Positions 31,811 to 42,125 of a stretch of 64,000 bases of DNA are shown piece by piece. The stretch is from Ichthyophis bannanicus (Eukaryota; Chordata; Amphibia; Gymnophiona; Ichthyophiidae), in NCBI GenBank assembly GCA_033557465.1, contig CM066035.1, positions 896,675,309-896,739,308 of the forward strand. The letters run 5' to 3'. A program made the translations under genes and the position numbers. Position 1 is the stretch's first letter, and each line of letters begins with the position of its first letter. The notes under the pieces were generated by a model, which searched no databases, was not told the origin of the DNA, and was given only the letters and a program-made list of their open reading frames with translations.

Positions 31811-33235
31811 AAAGGTGTTCCGGGGTGATCCAGGAAACTACTGACATCCGTACTGGACAAAATGGTAGAAATCATTATAAAGAATAAAATTACTGAACAA
31901 GTAGATAGTCATGGTTTTATAGGAGAAAGCCAACATGGATTTGGGCATGGAAAGTCTTGTCTTACTAATCTGTTATATTTTTTTTGAAAGTGTGAATAAA
32001 CAGGTAGACAAAGGTGAGCCAGTCAATATAGTGTATCTAGATTTTCAGAAAGCCTTTGACAAGGTCCCTCATGAGAGACTTGATGAAATTGATAAATCAT
32101 GGGATTGGAGGCAGTGTAGTATTGTGGATCAGGAACTGGTTAAAAGATAGAAAGCAGAGAGTAGGGCTAAATGGCCAGTTTTCTCAATGGAGAAAAATGA
32201 ATAATGGAGTAACCCAAGGATCTGTGCTGGGCCTGCTGCTTTTTAACATATTCATAAATGACCTGGAAATGGGAATAATGAGTGAAGTGGTCAAATTTGC
32301 AGATGACAGAAAATTATTCAAAGTTGTTAAAACCCAAGAGGATTCTGAAAAATTGCAAGAGGACCTTGCTAAATCGGAAGACTTGGACGTTCAAATGGCA
32401 GATGAAATTTCATGTGAACAAGTGCAAAGTTATGCACAGGGGAGAGAACAACCCAAAGTAAGGTTACATGATGCAAGGGTACCACCTTAGAAACCACCAC
32501 CCAGGAAAAATATTTATGCGGCATTGTGGATAATACATTGAAACCCTCCTCCCAGTGTGCAACGGCGGCCAGGAATCATAATGAAAGGAATGGAGAATAA
32601 AACCAAGGATATTCTAATGCCTTTGTATTGTTCCATGGTACGACCGCACGTTGAATATTGTATGCAATTCTAGTCGCCATATCTTAAAAAGGATATAGCA
32701 GAATAAAAGGTACAGAGAAGAGCGAAAAAAAATGGTATAGGGGATGGAAGGATACCTCTATGAGAAGAAGCTGAAAAGGTTAGGGCTCTTCAATTCGGAA
32801 AAGAGATGGCTGAGGGGGGGATATGATAGAAGTCTATAAATTAATGGAGTAAATGTAGATTGGTTGTTTACGCCATCGAAAAATAGGAAGACTAGAGGAC
32901 GTTCAATGTAGCTACAACGTAACCCATTTAAGACTAATAAGAGAAAATATATTTTTTATTCAATGCGTAATCAAACTCTAGAATTCATTACTGAAGGATG
33001 TAGTAAAAGCTGTTAGTGTAGCTGGGTTTAAAAGAGGTTTGGAGACGTTCCTGGAGGAAAGCTTCCTAAACCTATTAAAGAGGACCCGGGACATCCACTG
33101 TTTACCGTGGGACGAGCATTTTGGAACCTGTGTGCCTTTTTAGGCACCTGCCAGGTACTTGTGACCATGATTGGCCACTTTTAGAAATGGGATACTGGGT
33201 TTGGATCTTAGTCTGCCCCAGTATGGCATTTATGT
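31810..33235 (+). mobile_element. CR1 LINE, RT to 3' end, decayed
   Basis: The plus strand reads SQHGFGHGKSCLTNLLYFFE (31930), IVYLDFQKAFDKVPHERL (32025-32080), NGVTQGSVLGLLLFNIFIND (32205) and VVKFADDRKLFKVV (32290), the CR1 palm blocks. The FADD box is kept. Later come RPHVEYCMQF near 32645 and the C-terminal TRGRSM and FKRGLETFLEES-like segments near 32900-33060. The 3' end is the reverse of the usual CR1 block (tactgggtttgg) before 33235. Stops at 32149 and 32489 and small deletions inactivate it. Confidence 0.75.
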
Positions 33236-33629
33236 TCACTAAAGCTCTTACACAGGGTTTTCTCACGCATATTTAGCGCAAATGTTCTGCATAGTGATGC
33301 TTTAAAAAAAAAGCGTGTGTAATAAATCTGCACTAAACAGGAGAGCAAGCCAGTCATATGCACATAGGGGTCTACATTAGCATCATCTATATCTTGTGTA
33401 CCAAAAGACACTTGTGTGCATATGCTGAATTGTTATCTGATGGTGTGCATATGCTGAATTGTTATCTGATGCACAGCAATATTATTTTGCTCAGAATAAT
33501 ATTTCCGTTTGTGCGCCAGTTAGCAATCCAGCCTGTGCTCATGGCATTGTTCGAACACGTTTCCCCTGCCGTTTTCTTTTGGCAGTGTTTTCAGCAAAGC
33601 TAGAAAAAAATTGCAGGGGTTGTACTGTA
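33236..33629. other. spacer with a 29-bp tandem duplication
   Basis: The 29-base unit starting tgtgcatatgctgaattgtt is present twice in a row (33415 and 33444). Otherwise I see no feature. DIRS element C inserted at the right edge. Confidence 0.6.
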
Positions 33630-33630
33630 A

Positions 33631-33790
33631 TCTCCAGGAACAAGCAGAAATGAGTCTTCACATATGGGTTTCGTTGGTACCGACGGAGCCTGCGCGGGAA
33701 CGCTCCCTAGCGTCCAATCAGAAAGCCTTTGGGAGCATCCCACAGCGCCTGCGTGCTGCCTTCCCGCCTTTCCCAACAGTCTCTCCTCAG
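33631..33790 (+). repeat. left inverted terminal repeat of DIRS C
   Basis: Runs from tctccaggaacaagcag to ctctcctcag. Its reverse complement is at 44748-44907 with very few differences. It includes cgttggtaccgacgg and the cctttgggagcatccc block. It is followed by a pyrimidine-rich leader before gag. Confidence 0.9.
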
Positions 33791-34026
33791 TTCTTCTTTT
33801 CTGCGGAGCCAGCAGGTCGTGTTCCTGTCACCGCAGAAGAATTTCTTTATTTTTCTTTATTTCTTTTGTGTCGCGTCTGCCTTCTTCGACGCTCTACCGG
33901 TACCGCCGGTCTATCTTTTCTTCTTTTTAAAAAAAAAAAAAAAAGACTTTTTCCTTTTTCTTTTTTCTTCTTTCTTCAGGTGCACTTGCGTTTTGGGCCT
34001 TAGGCCCAAAACCTTTTTTCCTTAAC

Positions 34027-35874
34027 ATGGAAAAGCCTGACTCAGGGTTTAAGAAGTGCACAAAATGTGGCGGTACCATTTCTGTCACCGACACCCACGA
34101 CTGGTGTCTAAAATGTTTAGGTCCTGACCATTCCATCACAGATTGTATGTCCTGTTCTATGATGTCTAAAAGAGGTCGGCAGAACCGAGCTGCCAAGCTC
34201 AGTACCCTGTTTCGCTCTGATGAGGTTTCGGTGGCATCGACGTCTTCCAGGGCTGCTGCTTCCTCACATGGATCTCAGGTAACTAAACATAAATCCAGCC
34301 GGTCCTCGATGGGTAGATCTCCATCTAAGCATCGAGATGCCTCTAGCGTTGCCCTCGAGGATTCTGCACCGGCAAAATTACCCCGGTGGGAGGCTTTGGC
34401 CTCTAAAGCATCATCATCGGGGTTCCAGGATGATCTCGATGGCGTGGCCTCGACAGATCACCTGGTGCCATGCTCTGGGGTACCAGTGGCTTCCCCTGGT
34501 ACCGACTTCCAAGCATTGGTGGCGTCGATGGATCAGAGGATTCTGTCCATAGAACGCAGTCTGGCGGCTTTCCTTGTGGCATCGACGCCCGTGGTACCGC
34601 AACAGACTACTTCACCGGTACCGGCTCTAGCACCACCATCGGTACCGATCCCGGATGCGGGGGCATCGACATCGGCTTCGGTGTCCGCTATGCCAGTACT
34701 CTGTCCTCTGAAGCCCTCTGGTACCGATACCCCGGTACTGGTTATTCCCGATACCGATCCCGGTCGGTACGGGTATCGGGCTTTGCAAGAGCATCCGGAC
34801 AGACGATACTTCGATTCCTCTGAAGACTCTGAGGATTCTGAGGAGTCTGTTGATGGAGTGATGCTTCTTCCACAGGAGGAGTCCTCTCCTAAATGAAGGA
34901 TGTCTCCTCCAGAGGACTTGTCTTTTCAAGACTTCATCAGGGAGGTGGCTCGGGGCCTATCCATCACGGTGGCCCCTGAGACAGAACCCAGAGCCAAGGA
35001 GTTAGATATTTTACAATATCCTAAAACTCCTCTAAGGAGGCAGCTACCTTGCCTGTTCATGAGATTTTGTATGATCTCATGTTGAGGATGTGGGAAGCAC
35101 CTCTTACCACCTCTCCTCATTCTTGCAGGTTAGATACCATGTATCGTGTCCCTCCTTGTCCTGGTTTCCATAAAACTCAGCTTCCTCACCACTCTATTGT
35201 GGTTGAGTCTGCTATGAGAAAGCTTAGAAGTGCCAAAAGACATGCCTCTAATCCTCCAGGAGGTGAATGTAGAACCCTGGATGCTTTTGGACGTAGAGTC
35301 TTCCAAGCTTCCATGCTTGCTGCGAGAATTAATTTCTATAGTCTTTACATAGGAATGTTCCTAAAAGAAGTCACTGATCATTTGCAGACTTTAAGTCCTT
35401 TCATTTCTGAAGATAAGACAGGACTTTCTCACTTGGCTCAAACATGCCCAAGATATCTCCAAATTCTCCAACCGTGCAGCTTTCGACTCCTTTGAATGTG
35501 TAAGCAGAGCCTCAGCTATTGCCATAGGTGCACGTAGAATTGCTTGGCTTCAAGCATCTGATTTGGAGATCTGGGTACAAGATGAATTGGGAAATATCCC
35601 TTGTACAGGTGAAAACCTGTTTGGTAAAGATTGGCAAGCAAAGGCCAATCAGATGGATGCTGAAAATTCTGCCTTGGATAGACTATCCAAGTCTACAGCT
35701 GCTCCTGTTAAGAAAAGGTTGTTCAAGAAAGCACCTTTTTCTAAAAAGGGAAGATTTTATCCTGCTTATGGTCAGCGGGCATCTTCTGCAGCTCAGTTCC
35801 CTACCAAACATCAGCAATCATCCAAACAGAACAAAGCAAAGGCTGCTAGGCCTCCTCCAGCCTAGCAACCTCAG
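34027..35874 (+). pseudogene. DIRS C gag-like protein, broken
   Basis: Starts at the ATG at 34027 (MEKPDSGFKKCTKCGG). The Cys-rich head is C-x2-C-x12-C-x2-C, ending CLKCLGPDH, probably a zinc-binding nucleic-acid module. A Ser/Pro/Thr-rich linker (about residues 60-260) holds many codons built on ggtacc. An acidic cluster SSEDSEDSEESVD follows, then the conserved domain PPEDLSFQDFIREVARGLSI, and finally WLQASDLEIWVQDEL, GENLFGKDWQ and a basic tail KKRLFKKAPFSKKGRF ending at 35864. A TGA at 34894-34896 stops it before the conserved domain, where the E copy has Cys. One shift near 35035 is undone near 35430. The role in particle assembly is inferred from position. Confidence 0.85.
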
Positions 35875-36503
35875 CCCCCTCAGGGCCTTTGACTTTCCGC
35901 TAGAGAACTTAGCCTTCCTGGCTCTGGAAGGACCAGAGCCCTCCACCATTCCAGGAAGGTTGTCATTTTGCTCCCAGGTGGGGACAAATTACAGCAGAGC
36001 ATTGGACACTCTCCATCATAAAAGAGGGGTACAAACTTCATTTTTCAAGCTTGCCCCCTCACACAAGAGTGCACCAGTTCAATTCTCCAACCTCCCTCCT
36101 CAACCTGTTGGGGCAGGAGATTGCCACCCTTCTCGCCCAGGGAGCAGTATAGGAAGTGCCTCTTCAACAACAGGGCACAGGTTTCTACTCCCCCTATTTT
36201 CTTATTCCAAAGAAAACAGGGGGCTACAGACCCATCTTAGATATCAGAGAATTGAACAGATTCCTAGTCAAGGAAAAATTCAAAATGATTTCTCTGGGAA
36301 CTCTGCTGCCATACCTTCAGTCAGGATTGGCTTTGTTCTCTAGATCTCAAGGATGCGTACACCCATGTTCTCATCCATCCAACTCACAGAACGTTCCTTC
36401 GGTTCCTTTTTCAAGAGAAGCACTATCAATACAGAGTGCTCCCTTTTGGTCTGGCCTCTGCACCAAGGGTGTTCACAAAATGCATGGCAGTGGTAGCTGC
36501 ATA
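35875..36503 (+). pseudogene. DIRS C reverse transcriptase, N-terminal part
   Basis: GTGFYSPYFLIPKKTGGYRP and ILDIRELNRFLVKEKFKM at 36165-36285 are the RT finger blocks of the DIRS group. FRFLFQEKHYQYRVLPFGLA and SAPRVFTKCMAVVAAYL at 36395-36503 lead to the catalytic box, which lies beyond the insert D. A frame change falls near 36340, since the LKDAY block (tctcaaggatgcgtacaccc) is read in another frame. Element D cuts the gene after AAYL; the sequence resumes at 42126 with RTLGIFVFPYLD. Confidence 0.85.
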
Positions 36504-36660
36504 TCTCCAGGAACAAGCAGGAATGAGTCTTCACATATGGGTACGTCGGTACCGACGGAGCCTGCACGGGAATGCTCCCCAGCATCCAATCAGAAAGCTT
36601 TTGGGAGCATCCCTCGCGCCTGCGCACTGCCTTCCCGCCTTTTCCACTGCCTCTCCTCAG
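36504..36660 (+). repeat. left inverted terminal repeat of DIRS D
   Basis: Runs from tctccaggaacaagcagg to ctctcctcag. It mirrors 41941-42098, including the private variant ccctcgcgcctgcgcactgc. It begins exactly in the C reverse transcriptase. Confidence 0.9.
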
Positions 36661-37284
36661 TTTTCGTTTTTCCGCGGAGCCGGCAGGACGTCGTCCTGTC
36701 ACTGCAGAAACTTTTTTCTTTAAATTCTTTATTTCTTGTTTTCTTGTGGTCATGGCTGTTTTTCCCGCCGCCACTGGTACCGCCGGTGGGTTTTTCTTTT
36801 CTTTTTCTTAAACTCAGAGAGATTTCTCCCTCTGTTTCTGTCTTAACTTTTTGGGCCTACAAGGCCTCTCCATCATGGAGCCGCCTTCTCCTAAGAAGTG
36901 CCTTCACTGTGGAAACAGAGTTTTCTTTTTAGACTCCAATCTCTGGTGTCTAACCTGTTTGGGTCCTGACCCTTTTCCCCCTGATCAATCAGGCTGCAAA
37001 ACTGTGAGAAGAACTTCCCTCTTTCGAGTTTCCCTCGATACCGTTTTCCCTCCCGGAGTGAGGGCACCGGCCTTTTCTTCTCTTCAGGATCAGGTAACCC
37101 ACTAACAGTCTGTTAAGACTAGCCAATCCTTGAGTGGTAGGTCTCATGCCAAGCATGATGACGGCTCCGGCCTTGCCCTCAAGAACCCATTGGCTTTAAA
37201 ACCCCGGCGGGAGTCTCCGGGCTCCAAAGCATTTCAGGGGTTTCAGGTTGTTCCTGGGGCTCACCCCTCACAGAACATACCTGA

Positions 37285-37596
37285 GCCATGCTCGGTGGTG
37301 GCATCCGCTTCGAGCAGTACCGATACCCCGGCATCGGCACCAGTGTTGAGTGTTCCACTCTTCACCAGGAATTGTCATCTGGCGTCCTCGGTACCTTTGG
37401 GACTGATCGATACGTTCCAGATTGACTTTCCTGTAGCTCAGCCATGCTCGGGGGTGGCTTCCGCTTCGAGCGGTGCCGATACCCCGGCATCGGCACCGGT
37501 GTTGAGTGTTCCACTCTTCACCAAGGATCGTCATCTGGCGTCCTCGGTACCTTCTGGACCGAGCGATATGTCCCAGATTGTCTTTCCTATATCGAC
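37285..37596 (+). repeat. in-frame 156-bp tandem duplication in D gag
   Basis: Two units start gccatgctcgg at 37285 and 37441. Each encodes 52 residues, PCSxVASASS-xxDTPASAPV-LSVPLFT and onward. They differ at about one position in ten, so the duplication is old enough to have diverged while staying in frame. Confidence 0.85.
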
Positions 37597-38367
37597 AACA
37601 TCGCCGATACCACCACCGACGTCGGTACTCTCTAGACATGCATCGCTAGACTCGCTCCCTTCGATGCCGAGTCTGGAATCGATATCTAGTCTAGATGACT
37701 CGATACCGACGCGTCTCGGAACCGACCCTTATCGTTTCCGGATACGCAGTACCGAGGATATTCACCAAGCATTTCAGGTTTCCTCGGTACCGCTTGAGCA
37801 GCCTCCGATGACTGCTTCGATGGCATTACCGTCTCCGATTCCGACTCAGCTACCGGTATCGGTATCGATGTCGGTTCCTGCAGTTACATCGGTACCATCG
37901 ATCCTTTCTATGCCTAGTTTGGAATCGATACCTGGCATGGATGATGCAGTACTGACTGCCTCAAATCGTGACTGCCAGTACCACTATCCATCTAGTGGGG
38001 TTCTTTTTCTGCACCAGACCAGTACATCCTCTGGTGCTCAGGCTGCTCCTTCAACCGTAGCCTACCCAGGGATAGTTTCCATCGGAGATCCCTCTTTTCA
38101 GAAATTTCTCCTTGACATGGCAACCTTTCTTGCTATTCCTATCCCTGGCTTTGATCCTACTCGAGGCTCTCCTGCAGAAAAGAAAAATATAATGCTTCCT
38201 TTACATCATTCTTTGCAGGATCTTCTTCTGAGAATATGGGAATCACCTTTAAGGGTTCCCTCACCTTCTACAGCAATTGATGTTCTGTATCGGGTGCCCC
38301 CCTCTCCAGGGTTTCAAAAACTCAACTTCCCCATCATTCCATTGTAGTGGAATCAGCAATGAGGAAG

Positions 38368-38862
38368 ATAAAAAGCCCATCTTGTTTCTACTCGCTCTTC
38401 CGCTTTCTACTTTCTGGCCCCTAGCCTTTGGAACTCGCTCCCCCCCTCGCTCCGTGCAGTAGAGTCATATCAGTCCTTCAAGTCCCAGCTTAAAACCCAC
38501 CTTTTTAATCTAGCATTCGACCTCCCACTTGTGTCCTCCCCCTCCTCTTCTGTCTAGTGCTGATTTATTATAATTTGTTAACTTGATCTGCTCTCTTTTA
38601 GCTAGTGTTTGATCTCCCACTTGTGTCCTCCCCTCCCTTTCTGTTTCGTGTTATTATATTGCAATTTGTTAATTCTGACCTGCTCTCTTTCTTTCCTCCT
38701 CCCCCTTTACTGTTTTAAATTGGCGTTCCTTTCTTTTTCCTGCAGCATTAATTTTTAAATTTTTAAAAAAGAACCTGAATTAATGTTTTTATTGTGAACC
38801 GCTCAGATGCCTGTGGCGTTGGGCGGTATATCAAGTTTTATTAAACATAAACATAAACAACA
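38368..38862 (+). mobile_element. LINE 3'-end fragment inside D gag
   Basis: Reads LWNSLPPSLRAVESYQSFKS then QLKTHLFNLAFD at 38418-38520, the end of an L2-group RT. A 3' untranslated region follows, with gtgaaccgctcagatgcctg and gggcggtatatcaagttt and an A-rich end aaacataaacataaac. About 495 bases, 5'-truncated. Gag sequence stands on both sides (MRKIKK and HSFYPPGR). Confidence 0.75.
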
Positions 38863-39429
38863 AGAAGAAGCATTCTTTTTATCCGCCAGGTCGAGCATTT
38901 AGAGCACTTGATGCCTTTGGACGTCAAACCTTCCAAACATCTATGCTGGCATCAAGGATTATCTCTTATATATTTTATGAGTCTATCTCTCCAGGAGATC
39001 ACAAGGAAATTATCTCTTTTGACTCCTTTTTTATCAGAGCCTAAGGCTGCAGACTATTCCTTCTTAATCATAGCCAGAATATCTCTTGGTTTCTTTCTCG
39101 TGCTTCTCTAGACTCTTTTGAGTCTGTTAGCAGATCCTCTGCTATTGCCATTGGAGCACGTCGTAGAGCCTGGCTCCAAGTTTCAGACCTCAGCAGATGG
39201 GCACAACACACACTGGGTAATTCTCCTTGTACTGGAGAAAATCTCTTCAATAAGGAGGCTTTACGTCAGGTTGCTCATTGCTCCACTGACTCTCCTGGTT
39301 CTAGGAACCATCCTAAGCTGCCTTCTTCCCCAGGAGGTAGGAAATCTCCTACCAAACCTCCTTTCCCCAAGAAAAGAAGGTTTCACCCTTCTCCTGCCCA
39401 TCATCCCGATGTACCCAAGTAGGGGACAC

Positions 39430-40819
39430 CTCGTCTTGGTCTGAAGAATCTAAACTCTAACCAGTCTAAGCATACCCAGCAACCATAGGTTCCTAAAGGT
39501 TGCAACTTACAGTTAACCTCTTCTTAACAGAAGTTTGTTCACTGTTTTTGTCTTTCAAGCTCTACACATGGCTTCCTTTCTTCAGGATATAATCAGCTGT
39601 CAGGATATTCTTGTCTATGTATGGGTTACAGATTTCTCCTCTTCTTCCTTCCAAGAAGAGAAGTTAACCACTATCCCATGATAGTTTCTGTTCCAACATG
39701 AACATTTTCTTCTTCAGCTGACTCGCCATAGGGTAAGTCATCCAGGTTTTTTTCCTGAATGAGTGGTACCACACTGTACACCTTAATTTCAGTGTAGAGT
39801 TTTTCTTTGACCAAATTCTCTAGACAGCTTATCAGACAGGGACAGGTCCATTTCCTCTCTCTTTGTCTGTTCTCTCTGTGTTTCACAGGCAGATTCTCTC
39901 TGCTGTCTCCTTCAGTTGCTCTTCATGCAGGAGTTCCAGTAATTCATCTACCGGTACCTTCCCACAAGTTTCCAGTCTGTCTAGCCTTAGTAGTGATTCC
40001 AAGATTCTCCTCATCTATCTTGGATAATCCTACTCACTTCAGGCTTCTCACATTATCTTCCTTCTGGCCATCTCCATTTCCTTGGATATGGTAACACAGC
40101 TTACCTAAAGTCAATTTTATCTCCTAATTCTCCTGCATAATGCTCTCTGCAATCTTCAGAGAAGCTTTCTACTATGGGCACTTGCTAGAGAGCATTGAAC
40201 TTTGTCTCTGATGGCTATTCTGTATAGTAGAAAAGGCTTATCAGTCATTTTCCATGACTGTGAGGGTTCTCCACACCCTCTTGTCTCCTGTTATAATACC
40301 GGATATAAGCTTTTTCTGCGTGAATGTCCAAAGAGTTCCCAATCCTGCAGGAATATGCTCTTTTTTCCTTACAGCTTGGCCTCATGCTATCCTACTCTCC
40401 ATGGACAGCACATATTCTACTAGTAATGCATGATACCCCTGTGTCCCTCCAGTGGGTCATCCTGGTATCTCCTTCTATGCGTTTCTGTCCATTTACCATG
40501 TCTGAGTTCTACAGAACTCACGGCTTGCTCTCTACAGACTGATATTATCCTCTGTTTTTTCACACAACCATCCTGGTTGTTTCACTGGATAGCATTCCTG
40601 CACCCTCTTAGCCCGCAGAAATAGATTCTCTATATATTTTTCAAGTAGGTTCCACCTTCTTGTTGTTAGATGAATCTTTCCCCTTCACATCTCCCATGTG
40701 AATGCTCTTATGGGGCTTAGTTGCAGACATGTATCTTCAGACTTATATATTCATGTATGTATATATCTCTATATATTTCTATACATACATATGTCTGTAA
40801 GCTGTGTGTGCATAAGTTA

Positions 40820-40882
<63 letters not shown>

Positions 40883-41640
40883 CTCCCTCTGTATATGTAT
40901 CTGTCGAGATGCTTTTATAGGTCGATATGTATTTACATACTATCTCCCTAACTGTCTATGCTATAAAGGTTTTTACCTTCTTAGAGGTGCCAGACAGTGG
41001 GCTTGCATATTTGCATACTGTCCCTCGGTATGTGGGGGCTGTTAGGCACACAACCACTACTGTGGTACTAACAGCTTCCACTTTACTCTAGGTCTCGCTA
41101 TCCCTGAAGCATCATGCTTCGATATGTTTCCTATCTCTCACCAGCTAGGAAAGACAGTGTAGATCTTCAGTAGTTCTGAGTTTTCAGCCCTTCACACATC
41201 TGTTCTCCTTGGGAATACGGGCTTTTTTTCCATACCCCTTCTTCCCTCCAGGACTGGGCTAGTTGTCCAAATCGGTCAGTCTTCTTCTTTTACTACTCAA
41301 TGTTAATGACTCTGTAGCTAAAAGAGTTTTCAGCTTTTTCCCATAAAGCTTTCCACTGAAGACCTGCCGTTCTTATACTACCCCAGTTGACACCTGGGTC
41401 ATCTGACAATTCCAGGTTTGGACCTTCATCCTTACTGATGTGAGGTCACCTTGAGGATTCCTCTACTGAATCTCCAGTAGACTCCATCACGCTCTCTACT
41501 TCCTACAATCCAGTAGGTAAGCTCCATATTATGATAGTTCATTAAATAATTTTAATGGTACTTATCATACATACCAAGGACTCCTCTCCTGTAGTCCTTA
41601 GGTTCGCTGTTTTTTTCTTACAGCTCCTCTCTTTTCAACT
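39430..41640 (+). other. non-coding middle of DIRS D
   Basis: About 2.2 kb, pyrimidine-rich (tctcct, cttcc words) and without any RT, RNase H or recombinase block in any frame I could read. The only distinct features are the (ta)n run at 40826-40878 and its flanks. It occupies the place of the enzyme genes. It may be filler kept for length, or sequence too decayed to recognise. Confidence 0.5.
40826..40878. repeat. (ta)n microsatellite
   Basis: An uninterrupted dinucleotide run of about 26 units, flanked by tatat/tgtat variants. Tyr/Ile readings through it are meaningless. Confidence 0.95.
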
Positions 41641-41744
41641 CCTACCCACCATCCCTTATGGGATGCCGGGGGATCCATGTGTGGGAAGTGCAGTCCTGAT
41701 CCAGGGACACGCATTTTATGGGATCTCCCCCTGGCATCTATAGC

Positions 41745-41860
41745 TAGGGAGTCCCCATATGTGAAGACTCATTCCTGCTTGTTCCTGGAGATAGCACAGT
41801 TACTTACCTGTAACAGGTGATCTCTGGGAACAGCAGGAATAAGTCTTCACAACCCACCCA
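41745..41860 (+). repeat. internal complementary region of DIRS D
   Basis: Reads catatgtgaagactcattcc, tgcttgttcctggagatagc, acagttacttacctgtaaca and then ggtgatctctgggaacagca. The first half is the reverse complement of the left tip and the second half that of the right tip. The join gct/atctcc falls at about 41791. Such a region templates closure of the circular DNA in the DIRS model. Confidence 0.85.
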
Positions 41861-41875
41861 CCTCCCCTAGGAGTT

Positions 41876-41899
41876 GTATCTATCTATCTATCTATCTTC
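41876..41899. repeat. (tatc)n microsatellite
   Basis: About six units of tatc in the right end of D. At the same place element C has only two (44688-44702). Confidence 0.85.
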
Positions 41900-41940
41900 C
41901 TTTCCTCTTTCTCTCCTTTTGTCTCAGCTATGAAACTCAA

Positions 41941-42125
41941 CTGAGGAGAGGCAGTGGAAAAGGCGGGAAGGCAGTGCGCAGGCGCGAGGGATGCTCCCAA
42001 AAGCTTTCTGATTGGATGCTGGGGAGCATTCCCGTGCAGGCTCCATCGGTACCGACGTACCCATATGTGAAGACTTATTCCTGCTGTTCCCAGAGATCAC
42101 CTGTTACAGGTAAGTAACTGTGCTT
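41941..42125 (+). repeat. right inverted terminal repeat of DIRS D
   Basis: The mirror of 36504-36660, extended by about 27 bases (caggtaagtaactgtgcttt) that are found only at the right tip and in the internal complementary region. The C reverse transcriptase resumes directly after it. Confidence 0.9.

Larger units (their letters stand above)
36875..39423 (+). pseudogene. DIRS D gag-like protein, diverged family
   Basis: Starts MEPPSPKKCLHCGNRVFF at 36875. The Cys head is C-x2-C-x12-C-x2-C ending CLTCLGPD, the same spacing as in C with different residues. One in-frame TAA at 37103-37105 is followed by the same frame, open to 38347. The Ser/Pro/Thr-rich linker contains an in-frame 156-bp tandem duplication (37285-37596). 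The conserved domain appears as GDPSFQKFLLDMATFLAIPI near 38090-38140. A LINE fragment at 38368-38862 interrupts it, after which PPGRAFRALDAFGRQTFQTS, ARRRAWLQVSDLSRWAQHTL and GENLFNKEAL follow, ending at 39423 after one or two shifts. The linker is much longer than in C. Confidence 0.8.
36504..42125 (+). mobile_element. DIRS element 'D', non-autonomous, nested in C
   Basis: The left repeat 36504-36660 and the right repeat 41941-42125 mirror each other almost perfectly, with an internal complementary region at about 41745-41860. The element interrupts the RT of C: AAYL to the left and RTLGIFVFPYLD to the right join into one reading. It carries its own, diverged gag (36875-39423) but no RT, RNase H or recombinase. 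About 2.2 kb of non-coding sequence lies where they should be. Its last roughly 500 bases are close to those of C, so it could use the enzymes of C-like elements. Confidence 0.92.

Noticed and set aside
40698..41045. Tyr/Ile-repeat readings of 75-115 codons
   Set aside because: They translate the (ta)n microsatellite inside DIRS D.
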